A DNA stretch of 64,000 bases, taken from Euglena gracilis. Lineage: Eukaryota; Euglenida; Euglenophyceae; Euglenales. A program made the translations under genes and the position numbers. The stretch covers positions 38,487,703 to 38,551,702 of the forward strand of contig CP154954.1 in the NCBI GenBank assembly GCA_039621445.1, written 5' to 3'. Positions 25,623-37,600 of this stretch are shown in pieces. Numbering within the stretch: position 1 is the first letter of the stretch; each line of letters opens with the position of its first letter. The notes beneath the pieces were generated by a model. That model had not been told where the DNA came from, made no database searches, and saw nothing but the letters and a program-made list of their open reading frames with translations.

Positions 25623-28600
25623 TCAGGCTCCCAGGCGGGCGTACTGCTGGATGGTGAGGTGGCGGTGGGAGTGGAGGGCGTCGACGTACTCCCCGGGGGA
25701 CTGGCCCCGCCGGCGGGCACCCCACAGTGGGAGGAGAGGGTTGGCGTGCCGGGCGGGCCCGCCGGTGGCCGGGAGCGGGCGGAGTCGGGGACGAGGGGAT
25801 GGTAGTGCAGCGGGGACCGCGCCTGGAGCCGCTGCCCCACCGGTGTGGTGGGGGACGGCTGCGCGATGGCGGGCGGCACGGGCGGGGAGGCGGGCACAGC
25901 CGCCCACTCTGGCTCCACACAACACTTGCAAAGAAACGCACGAACCTCGAAAATAATGCGGGCCGATTATATTGGTTGGTCTGCAGTTTGTGTATGTTTT
26001 ATTCAGCCAAAGCTCAAATTCTCACCTCTAGTGTTGAAATTTGGGGTTAAAACAACGCCCAGGACTTCATTACTAAGAGACCTTTGTCATTGCACGGAAC
26101 TGAATGCGAAAAGAAAAGCTTTGCTGACTGGACTGAAGGCTTCTTGGCGCAGCGGAGGGAAAAACCGGAACGGAGGAGGCCCTTGCCCTTCCACGTTGTC
26201 CTTTTACACCAAATCACATCCTTTCCTGTCGAAGCCAGCCGCGTCCTTGCCACACAAGTACGCTGCTCGGCTCAAAAGGTGGGACGGTCGGCCATCGGAG
26301 AGGGGGGGCTGGTTCGGGCGTTGGCCGTCGGGAGCCCCGAACTCGGAACCGCGGAAGGGGCGGGCTGGTGCCACCAGTGGGGAGGAGCGGCGGTCCACCA
26401 CGAGGGGCAACTCCATCTCCACCGACAGCTGGTCGCACGTCGCCGGCAGCCTGGGCTGGTCCGACTCCTGTGCCGCCGCCACGGCCTCCCCCCGACTGTG
26501 CCCCCCCCCCCCATACACGCGCCAGGGCTTTTGTCAGAGCAAGGCGTAGCTGGGGGGGTGGACTCACCCATCCCCAGGGGCCTGTGCAACCCCCAGTCTT
26601 CTCCAAAAGCACTGAGAAAGAAAAGCGACAGAAAAAAACAAGGGCAAGGCAATCCATGCCCAACAAAACCAGGTGGAGAAGCTGCCGGCTCTTGGAAACC
26701 TCCAGAGTGGCGAGGGTTTGCAGGTGGTCATTTTGCGGGAGGTTGGGAGGCCGATTGGTTGGATCGCCGAGCCCTGTTACCCTATTTCTTCAAATAACCT
26801 CAGAAATTCTGTTTTTATGATCGATTTGCGGTTTGGATTGGGCCGCGGCTCTCAGCCGTGGGAAAAAAATGGAGTTGAACAGGATTGGTTGGGATGCAAT
26901 GCGGTGGGAACTCACACGAACCAACCTCCCGTGACCTCCCACCTAAGTCTGTATCTGGTCAGGGGAGATCGTGCCCATGGTGAGCTCCTCGGGGTGCCAG
27001 AGCAACTGCATGGTTGCCGCCAGAGGGTGGGGTGGGGGGGGGCCAGCACAAACCCAGGGACGAAAGGCAGTGACGCTGGCTTATTGCTACCCCAGGCCCC
27101 CATCTCTGGAAAGGCGTGGCCTGAGGTATTGGCGTGAAACCTTCGGGTGTTGTGGTCGACATAAGTACCAGTCACCCCTCCCCCCCCCCTGAAAAGTCGG
27201 CAGGCGCAGCAATGTTTCCACCGCCCAATCCCAACCCCGATTCCGATGGGGTTGGCCGTCCAGCCCCCCCCCCCCCCCTGGCTGGGGAGACAGCGCCGCC
27301 CGATGGCCGCCGCTGGAAGGCGTCCTCTGTGGCAGGGTCCGCGCGGGGCCATCGGCGGCCCAGGCAAGGGATAGAGAGGGAAGGGGAGGGAGGGGAGAGC
27401 AAGGGTGTGAGGCGCGGCCGCCCATGTCCGGGTGATGGAGGCGGCGAAGATCCGCAGCTGGGACATGGTGGGCGGCTGCCGTTGTGGGCAGGGGGCCGGC
27501 CCCTTCCAAGGTTGTGTGTGGTGCGCAGGGTTGTGTACGTGTGTGTGGTTGTGGGTTTGGGTGTGCATCCACAGGGGTGGGTGGGTGGCAGGCACGAACA
27601 GTCGCTTCCTGGGTTGGTGCTCTTGTCTGCCCTGGTCGGCCCTGGTCAGCAAATGATTGACTGCAGGTGAAGGGTATGCCAATATAAACAAAATGAGCAT
27701 TTTTTGGCGAATTCGGCAATTTCGACCGTTTTGAACATTTTGCCAAAAATAGCCAAAAAAGCAGCCAGAAACAATCGGAGACTGCTGAAAAACAACAACC
27801 AGAAGCAGCCAAAAGTAACCAGAAGCAGTCAAGGCAGCCAGAAGCAGCAAGAAGCATCACCCACTTCCGAAAAATCAGCAAACAAAACACATAATCGGCT
27901 CATGCACAATCAGCTACAGACCTACCGACACAAAGGGCAAAAATGGGCCTCCTGGAGTGTTTTCCCTGAGCTGCTGGTGCGTCCTGTACAAGAGTGCCGG
28001 CGGCGAGCTTTTTTTTTTTCAGCCATGCCCCCCCAACCACCTTCCGATTCCGCCTGGACGGAGCCGCTTCCAGTTCGGGCAACCGACGCGAGGAGAGGCG
28101 CAGCGGGCCAGGGCCCTGGGCCGGGGGCGGGGCCCTTCCGCACGTACGGGTGTGGCGGCTCGTCGGTGTCGATGGGCGCCTGGAGCGCCGGGAGGGGCAG
28201 CGGGGGGCTGGCGGGCCGCGACTCAGGGGGGGGCGGGGGGGGGGGGGGGGCGGCGGCGGGCGAGGTTGGCGGGAGGCTGTCGCCATGGGCGTCACTTGCA
28301 CAATTGATGAAAGTCGGTGGAGCGCAAGCCTGAACCTGTTTCGGCCCCGGGAGGCAGAAAATTACCGGGGGGGGGGGGGGGGGCTCCGGTGTTTGACCTG
28401 CGGGATACACACCCAATGGCTAGTGTGTAATATGGCTAGCCTATTGAAGGTTTCGGGTTAAACACAGGGTTAGGGTTAGGGCACATTGGGCCCAATCTCA
28501 TCATAACTTCCTCATTTTGGCCTAATTCCGACCCTCACCCCTTTCTTGACGACAAATGCAATCCAAACCCTGTCCCTAAAAGTAACAGAATACCTAAAAA

Positions 28601-31600
28601 TGTCCATCAGCATGCAATTAAAAAAGTGGGTTCCGCTGGTTAAAAACTGGGCCCATCGCGGGGGACAGTAATTTAAAAACTCCAGAGGCAATGACTAAAC
28701 GATTATACCGGGGAAACTTGCGGCTGAGTTAAAGGAGCAAGAAAAGTGTGGTCCGTTGCGAGCGGCGGCTTCACTGGAGTGGGCGGATCAGGTGAGGACA
28801 CGACCCAATCCCACGAGGCGGTTGTTGCGTTGCGTGCCAGCCGCTGGATTTGACGGATGCAGCCGGTGGGAAGCCAGAGAGCTGAAAGGACCAACGGAAT
28901 GCAGCAAACGTCCCACGGATTCCATTCATCGCTTGGCATGATTGCGCATCTCTTCGGATCAAAAGGCTGGGGGAATGCAAAAACCCACCCGGAGTACAGA
29001 CCCCGCCGTTGTATATGGCAGGACTTCCAGACCCAAGAAGAAGGGCAAAGAAACAAAAGATGGGAAAGCAACCTTCCCAGGATTATATGTTCTTTTAAGA
29101 ACATAGGGGCTTTTCAGGGCAATTTTTTTCGCATTTTGACCCAATGTTCCAGCACCAGATCTCCGATGTTCCGGAATGTTGCCCCGTAAAAAAAGTTTGT
29201 CTGTTGAATTTCAGTCCTAAAAGCACGTTAGTGTGGATTTTGGGAAATTTTGTGGGTGCAAATTACAACCACGATGCATAATATTCCTAAAGACAGCCTG
29301 GAAGCACCATGCTGTCGGGCTGTTCTGGCCCATTTTCCCAAAATGTCACCCAATGTGGCCCAAATTGTCACCACCACATCCCCAAACATGTCGGATCATT
29401 GCTTGTTTAAAAAATACTCCATACTGCATGGTTTTGCTGTTCCTGACGACCGCTGGCATCATATACGACCGCTGGCATCATATGATTGTTCTGGTATACG
29501 CATTCTGCAAAATACCTCCATAAAAACCCCATTTTCCCGAAGACCTTTAGAGCCCTTGTGAAACTTCCAGGACCAACTTCCCTGTGAAATTTCTAGGATT
29601 TTGTGATTTGAGAATTTCTACAAATTTTACAATTCTGCATGTGTGTATGAAATTCAGTTTCGAAAATTAGTTAAGCCATAAGTCAGTTAGGTAAAACAGT
29701 AATTCGCATGCACCTGGCGCAGTTTGGTGATTTGCAGACCTTGTTCAGCAGTGCCACCTGCTGAAACTGGTTTAGTTTTGGCTTTGCCCCTCAAAGCTTC
29801 TTTGGGGGACTTTAAATGACTGTATTGAGTGTTGGTTGACAAACTTCTTTCACTGGAGTCGCACTGTACTGTGCTGCACTCTGTTACAGATCTTATGAGG
29901 TGAAGGAAGTTAATTGGATCAGGGGAGGGGCACAAAACATTTCAAAAAAAAATGCCTCAGATCACCAAACACTTCAAAAATGCCTCAAAGCACCATTCTC
30001 TCATCCAGCACTTTTTGCCAGAAATTTTCGGCAACCCCTGTTTCAGGGTGCGCTGGCTTGCGAACCCTTAGACGGCCGGGAATGCACTTTTCTTGTTGAG
30101 TCACAAAATTTAGGCAGTTTTAGTGAAAATGCGCATCCGCGCATTTTGGACGCGGAGTGCGCAGGTGCGCATTTTGCATGGTTTGATGCCACTTCCAGAC
30201 TGGGGGTAAACACCATAAAAATGAGCTGTTTGGATTTAACGCGACCACAGAGGAACCACCCCCCAGTATTCTGCTTCAACCACGTATCATGCTGTTTACA
30301 GCTGTTTCACGACGACTGTGGTACAGTGCGTGGATGGACACACGCTCAGCACACTCCACACGGCATGCGGAACACAGGTGACGCAGGGAAGCCTGGACGT
30401 GGGGGTGACACCTTGTGTTCACCGATGCGTGCTGATGGCTTCTGGGGGCAGGGCCTGGTGAACCCGGGATGAGCATGGGAGGGAACACCTTGCAGCCACA
30501 GAGACACAGCCCTCCCAAGGTCAAAACAATGGGGGTGTCACTGAGTATCAGGGCCGAAGAATGCGCACCTGCGCATTTTTTGGAAACCCAAAAGAATGCG
30601 CAGGTGCGCATTTTTTGGAATGGACACAGGCTGCGGGAAGGGGGAATGCGCACACGCGCATTGATGTTGAAGGACACACTGGGTATGGCCTGTTGTTTGC
30701 CTGCCTTGAATGCGAGCTGTGCACCGCTGTGATGTGGTTTCGGGCTTGCAGAACATGGGTGTGTGAGGGGCAATTGAACCAAGAGAATAACCCTGGGCAA
30801 TCATGTCGCTGTACCAGACCACACCTTGAAACACCACACCCGCAGCAGCATGGAAAACCCTGGGCTCGGCGACGGCAGGTGTCAAGGCACAAATTCATGT
30901 CCTTCAGTGACAGGGGAACTGCCCTCCTGCAGCGTAAGTCACCGAACAAATCAGAATGCGCACCTGCGCATTCCACTTCACCCGCTGCAGTCCAGTGCCC
31001 AGCCCAGCTTACGCTGCTCTAATGAACGTGTGGAGCAAGTCACAACGCACATGCAACCGTCCCCCACCTGGGGGAGGTGATAGGGAGGCTGCTGCCAGCG
31101 TTGTCCGACCCCACGCCCCAGAGCGTGCATGGCAGCACACAGCCAATTGGCTCCCTGAACAACCTTATGTTGGGCTGCAGTGCACGGTGCCAGGAGCACT
31201 GCGCCCCACAATTAGGGTCAACGCAGGGGGTTGTGTCTGGTTCCACACACAGTGCACACGGGGTTGGCACCTCGAGAGCGAAACACGCCTGTCACCACCT
31301 TCGGCATTATTGCCAAAAACGGTCTATAAACACAGACTTAATTAATTCACAATCCAAATGGACTCAAAGAAGCGAACACCACTGGTTAGTCCTTGCCCCA
31401 AATTTTCTCCAGACCCTTGATATCGTGAGACAAGCACAAGCACATCACAACAAAAACTTGCCGATAAACCCAGGAAGTTTTTCCGTTCTGCTTTTTCTGT
31501 GTATTACACTGTGTCGTACCAAGGGCATACGGATGAGAAAGGGACTTCAGTGCCCGAGGAAATTCCTCGGTGACGGGCACCCTAATTCCCAAATGCGGTC

Positions 31601-34600
31601 AGCAGTCCTTCATGGCATGAGTGAAAAGCCAGTGAATGCGCACATGCGCAAAAAATCGTCCTGTGCCTTTCTTTGAATGACAGCCACTCCGTCGAATATT
31701 TGCACTCCCAGGTGGGTATGCCACCACCCACGCCAACTCCCCCTGCCTGGCCTGGGTTTGAAACCACACAGTTGAAGTGCAGACCTCCCTGTGAGGATCC
31801 AATGGTGTCCGAGGACGAAGCAGCCCTGGAGCGAAACACGGCAGAGGATGACCACCACCTGTGGCCTTGTTGGCAACAAACGTCACCCACCACATAGAAC
31901 ACTTTTTATCATGTACTCAGAGTCAACGCTCCAGCACTGCAAACTACACAACCCCTGGCGGCTGTGAAGACCAAGGAAAGCAAACACACTTTCTCCACAC
32001 CTCATCCGCAATGGCTGCAGTCAAACATGGCACATCGGGGTGAATGCGCACATGCGCATTCCCTTCTTGTGTCTCCCCTTAAAGCACCCTGGTAGGAGGT
32101 TGCTGTACAGGGCCATGCCAAACAACTCAGCACACAAGGTGGAGGCACACCCCGGGAGACGTCCACCCTGCTCTGGCGGCATCCACCTGTGCAATGAGAT
32201 GCCTCTGAAATCGCTAACAAAAAGGCCAGCAGTGCACCATGGGGGTGGCCCTGCCACAATGCTGTGCTGGCACTGGGTTCAGGAGTGCGAGACACAGCTC
32301 CCCACAGCACAGAGAATGCGCACCTGCGCACTCCCCCTCATGAAATGCGCAGGTGCGCACTCTTGTGGATGCCCAGCGCTGCTCCCCTCCTGCTCTCCTG
32401 CAGATAGAATCATAGTCAGCCAGCGAAGGAATGGCCTCAAGAATGCGCACGTGCGCATTCTTGTGCCTCATGCAACCTCGGAGAGGAGCCATTTACATCG
32501 TTTGTGAGGGCTGTTCTGGAGGGTGTTGTCTGTGGCAAAAAGGGTTGAAGTGGGGCTCCGCTCCGTAGCTTTTAAAACCAGTGACACACAGGAGAGGAGT
32601 GCAAGCCAGCCCCCCCCCCTTCCATACCCAGCGGCCCATCCCAAACGTCACACCTAAACACAGGTGGTCGCACATGGTGATGTGCCGTGGTGCCTATGAG
32701 AAGACACATGCGGAGCAGACTGCGTGCGCCACTGGAGGGATGCTGTGCCTGCAACTGTCACAGAGGGGTGCAGTGCACCGTGTGGGATGGCAAACAGCAG
32801 GCAGCCTGAGGAGGGTGACGAGCCCTCCCCAACACACATCTGGTGTGGATTTAAACACACACACCCCACCACTCTCTGAATGCAGACTACACGCACACAC
32901 CAAACACTCGCCAGAGCCCCCTCGTGCCCTGCTTCCAGCACAGGGCACAGAACCTCCTCTCCACTCAAACCGCAGAGACAACAGTGCCCCCTTCCCACAA
33001 CCACCCCCGGGAGCCACAATAACCGTCCAGAACTTCGGGAAAAGGCCGGGACGGGGAGGGGGGTGAATGCGCACCTGCGCATTCACTGGACACCACAAAA
33101 CAGGGGGGACAGCGACAGGTACAACGCCTTCACCTGACGAGGGTTCGTCCTCGTAAAACAGTGTTTTGTGTCGCACCTACTTCGGCAGACGGGGGTTTTC
33201 CCCCGGTCGGCGGAGGTGGAAAACCACCATTTCAAAACGAAAAAAAGTCGGTTTGCCCAGAAAAAAACCCGGGGGTCGAAAGTAGTGGTACCTCCCCCCC
33301 CCCCTTGTCCAACGACCACTAATGTTCGTCTCCGGCCGGGGGGGCGGTCGCTAAAATGGCCAATGTTCGTCTCCGACCAGGGGGGGTGGTCGTTAGACAA
33401 GGGGGGTGGACCCCAAATCGGAGGAAAATTTACCATAGATAGGGTATATGGCCATTTTTGGGCTGTTTTTGGCCATTTATGCTATTCCTTGACTACGGTT
33501 GGCCACTTTTGGCCATTTTTGGACATTTTTGGGGCACTTTTGGGAATTTTTAGGCATTTTTGACCGCTTTTCGCCATGTTTGGTCGCTTTTGGCCACTTT
33601 TGGCAACTGTTGGCCACACTTTGGCCCCCTTTGCCCATTTTTGGCCACTTTAGGCTGTTTTTGGTTACTTTTGGCCATTTTTGCCTTATTTTTTGCTATT
33701 TTTGGCAACTTTTTGTGAACTTTTGGCCATCCTTTGGCCATTTTAGGCCATTTTGGGCTATTTTTGACTGTTTTTAGCCAACTTTTAGCAATTTTGGCCG
33801 AACCAACATCGTATACAAAAAGATCGTCTCTGACCGGGGGGGGTGGTCGTTAGACAAGCCCGGTCGTTGGACAAGGGGGGGGGGGGATGTACCTCGTTTG
33901 GTACCAGGGGTTTCAGGTGACGGGTCGGCCGCCCCGTCAAGTGATGGCGACACAGTTGGTCACAAAAGAATGCGCAGGTGCGCAAAAAAACCACCAAAAA
34001 TGAAAAGTGCATTCCCGGCCGTCTAAGGAACCGTCAAGCGGGGGGGGGGGCGTACCGGACCCCCCACACAAGCTACCCCCCCCCCTGTGGCATTCTGAAT
34101 TGGAGGTACCTCCCCCCCCTTGTCCAACGACCGCTAAATATCGCTACTGACCGGGGGGTGGTCGTTAGACAAGACTGGGGTCAAAAACGCGAATGTCTGG
34201 GGAAAAAAAGATCACCTGGAAAGAGATCGCTACTGACTGGGGGGGGGGGGTTGGACAAGGCCAGTCGTTGGACAATGGGGGGGAGGTCAGCCTGATCAGA
34301 ACCTCATACACATAGGGCAGTGGGCACCTCCGACCAGACGGGGGGGGGGGGACCAGTGGCTGGGGCCTCCAAACCCGGGGCTGCATCCAGCGGGGCGGCC
34401 CCCGCCGCCACCGCGGCACTGGGGCTGCGGTCCGGCGCGTCCAGAGGGCGGGGCAGCCGCACCACCGGCGGAGGGGTGGGGCAGGGCACGCACCGATGTG
34501 GGAGAATACTTCGGCCGAACCCAGGCTTACATGGAAAGCCTCAAACCTGGCCCAAGTTCGGCCTTGGGTGGGCCGGAATCGCCCACAAAACCCTGACCGA

Positions 34601-37600
34601 CCATCAAAATAAGCAATTTTTTTCAGAAGTTTTTTTTATTGTTTTATCATCGTCGTCATCATCATCATCATCATCATCATCATAATCATTATTATTTTTA
34701 TTGAGTCGTGGCACAAAGTGGGGCCCCCATACCACCCCCATACCCCATACCACCCCCATACCCCCCCCCATACCAGGTTTTGAATAGTGCTGAGCTCTTT
34801 ATAAGCGCGCCCCCACCCCTTCATTGACCCCGGCCCGGCGGCCCGACGGCCCGGCAGCCCGGCGGTCCGGCCGGAGGCCCGGCGGCCCGGCCGGCGGCCC
34901 GGCGGCCCGGCGGTCCGGCCGGCGGCCCGGCGGCCCAGCGGCCCGGCCGGCGGCCCGGCGGCCCGGCGGCCCGGCGGCCCGGCCGGCAGCCCGGCGGCCC
35001 GGCGGCCCGGCGGTCCGGCCGGCGGCCCGGCGGTCCGGCCGGCGGCCCGGCGGCCCGGCGGTCCGGCTGGCGGCCCGGCGGCCCGGCGGCCCGGCGGCCC
35101 GGCCGGCAGCCCGGCGGCCCGGCGGCCCGAAAAACGCTCGTTTTCGGATCAAAGCAGTTTTTCTGGGTCCGCGAGGCCAAAAAACATCGTTTCGGGCAAA
35201 AAAAAATTTTTCGATTTTTTTCGACTTTTTTGACCCGGGTTCGACCCAAAGTCACTGGGTCGGCGGCCCAAAACGGGGCGCCGGCGGGTCGAAAAACGCT
35301 CATTTTCGGCTCAAAAACAGTTTTTCTGGGTCCGGGAGGCCAAAAAACATCGTTTTGGGCAAAAAAATTTTTTCGATTTTTTTCGACTTTTTTGACCCGG
35401 TTTTGACCCAAAGTCAATGGGTTGGCGGCCCAAAACGGGGCTGGCGGGTCGAAATACGCTCATTTTCGGCTCAAAAACAGTTTTTCCGCGTCCGGGAGGC
35501 CAAAGGACATCGTTTCGGGCAAAAAAAATTTTTTTTCGATTTTTTTCGACTTTTTTGACCCGGTTTTGACCCAAAGTCAATGGGTTGGCGGCCCAAAACG
35601 GGGCGCTGGAGGGTCGAAAAACACTCATATTCGGCTCAGAAACAGTTTTTCCGGGTCTGGGAGGCCCAAAAACATCGTTTCGGGCAAAAAAATTATTTCG
35701 ATTTTTTTTCGACTTTTTTGACCCATGATGCCCATCATTGGTCATGATGGCCATCCTCGGTCATGATGGGCATCATGGGTCATGATGGGCATCATGGGTC
35801 ATGATGGGCATCATGGGTCATGATGGCCATCATGGGTCATAATGGCCATCATGGGTCATGATGGCCATCATGGGTCATAATGGCCATCATGGGTCATGAT
35901 GGCCATCATGGGTCATGATGGCCATCATGGGTCATGATGGCCATCATGGGTCATGATGGCCATCATGGGTCATGATGGCCATCATGGGTCATGATGGGCA
36001 TCATGGGTCATGATGGGCATCATGACCCATGATTGGCATCATGGGTCATGATGGCCATCATGGGTCATGATGGGCATCATGGCCCATCAGGGTCATGATG
36101 GCCATCATGGGTCATGATGCGCATCATGGCCATCACGGGTCATGATGGCCATGATGGCCATGATGGTCGAAAAACGCCCATTTTCGGCTCGAAAACCCTT
36201 TTCCGGGTCCGGGAGGCCAAGAAGCATGGTTTTGGGTAAAAAAAAATTTTCGATATTTTTCGCCTTTTTTTGGCCGAAAACGGCTAAGTCCACCAGTGGA
36301 AAAAGTGTACAAAATGGCCAGAATCGGCTGAAAAACAGCCGTATCTCGGGATACGCGAACAGTTGTGGGGAAATCAAAATACCGGTAGATGGAGTGTTCC
36401 AAGGGCTTCAATTTAGGTCTCCGGACATTTCTTTTGATTTTGCTTCATTTTGGAAAAATTTTGAAACTATTGATTTTTGGCCGAATTTTGGCTGAAAACG
36501 GCTAAGTCGGACAGTGGAAAAAGTGTACAAAACGGCCATCCGGGCCGAAAACGGCCGTATCTCGGGCCAGGCGGGGAGTTGCGGGGAAATCAAAATACCG
36601 GCAGATGGGGCGTTCCAAGGGCTTCAAATTAGGTCGCCGGACATTTCCTTTGATTTTGCTTCATTTTGAAGATATTTTGAAAATTGACATTTTTTGGCCG
36701 AAATGGCAGAGTCCAAAGGGGGGGGGGGGTTGGCCAATCCTACCCAGTTTGGACCCCTTCGCGCGTGAATAACTCGGGCCTGGCGGGGAGTTGGGGGTCA
36801 AACCCAGGTGATTCGGAAACTAGGAATCCAGTCGCTCGCGACTGAAAAAAAAAATTTCGGGAACGGGGCCGGGATCATGGTGATAATCCGCCGGTTCCCG
36901 AGGTGGCCCCGAGGGGGGGGGGAGGGGGGGGGAGGGGTTTTCCCCCAGTGGTAAGCTTCGCTCTTACCCATAAAGGGATAAGAGCTCAGCGCCCCCCCCC
37001 CATACCCCCCCCCCCCATACCCCCAAAATTTTTTTTGCCCGAAAAAATGTTTCCCCCGCACCCGGAAAACTTGTTTTGCGCCGAATTTGAGATTTTTTCG
37101 GTGTTTGGGTCCAAAACGGAGCAAAAAAAGACGAAAAAATGCGAAAAAATTTTTTGTCCGAAACCATGGTTTTTGGCCCCCCAGACCCGGAAAACCTGTT
37201 TTTGAGCCAAAAATGAGCATTTTTCGACCGCGCGATGTATGAAACTGTTCGAGTGCCCAGGGGGGGGGGGGCTCCCGCCCGCCCCCCCCCCCGGACCCCC
37301 CCCCGGCAACAAAAATAACCTCATCTTTGTCTACCGACTTTTTTTGTGGGCAAATCGCACGACGTATGAAACTGTTCCAGTGCCCGGGGGGGGGGGGGCT
37401 CCCGCCCCCCCCCCCCCCGGACCCCCCCGGCAACAAAAATAGCCTCATCTTTGTCTACCGACTTTTTTTGTGGGCAAATCGCGCGACGTATGAAACTGTT
37501 CGAGTGGGGGGGGGGGGCTCCCGCCCCCCCCCCCCCCCCCTGGACCCCCCGGCAAAAAAAATAAACCTCATGTTTGTCTCCGAAGTTATTTTGCGGACAA

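Noticed and set aside
25526-25918. Minus-strand Ser/Thr/Pro frame as the last exon
   Set aside because: The overlapping frame ending in IQQYARLGA has far stronger GC-ending codon use and a clean stop, as expected for a last exon.
28461-28478. Telomere (TTAGGG repeats near 28461, 50428, 62475)
   Set aside because: Only two units at each place, inside an interspersed repeat family; this is not a chromosome end.
34824-35558. Plus-strand 244-codon frame rich in Arg, Pro and Gly
   Set aside because: It is a direct reading of the GGCGGCCCGG minisatellite and adjoining tandem repeats; similar frames exist on the minus strand.
35722-36168. CRISPR-like array
   Set aside because: Units are contiguous palindromes without unique spacers, in a eukaryotic-type sequence.
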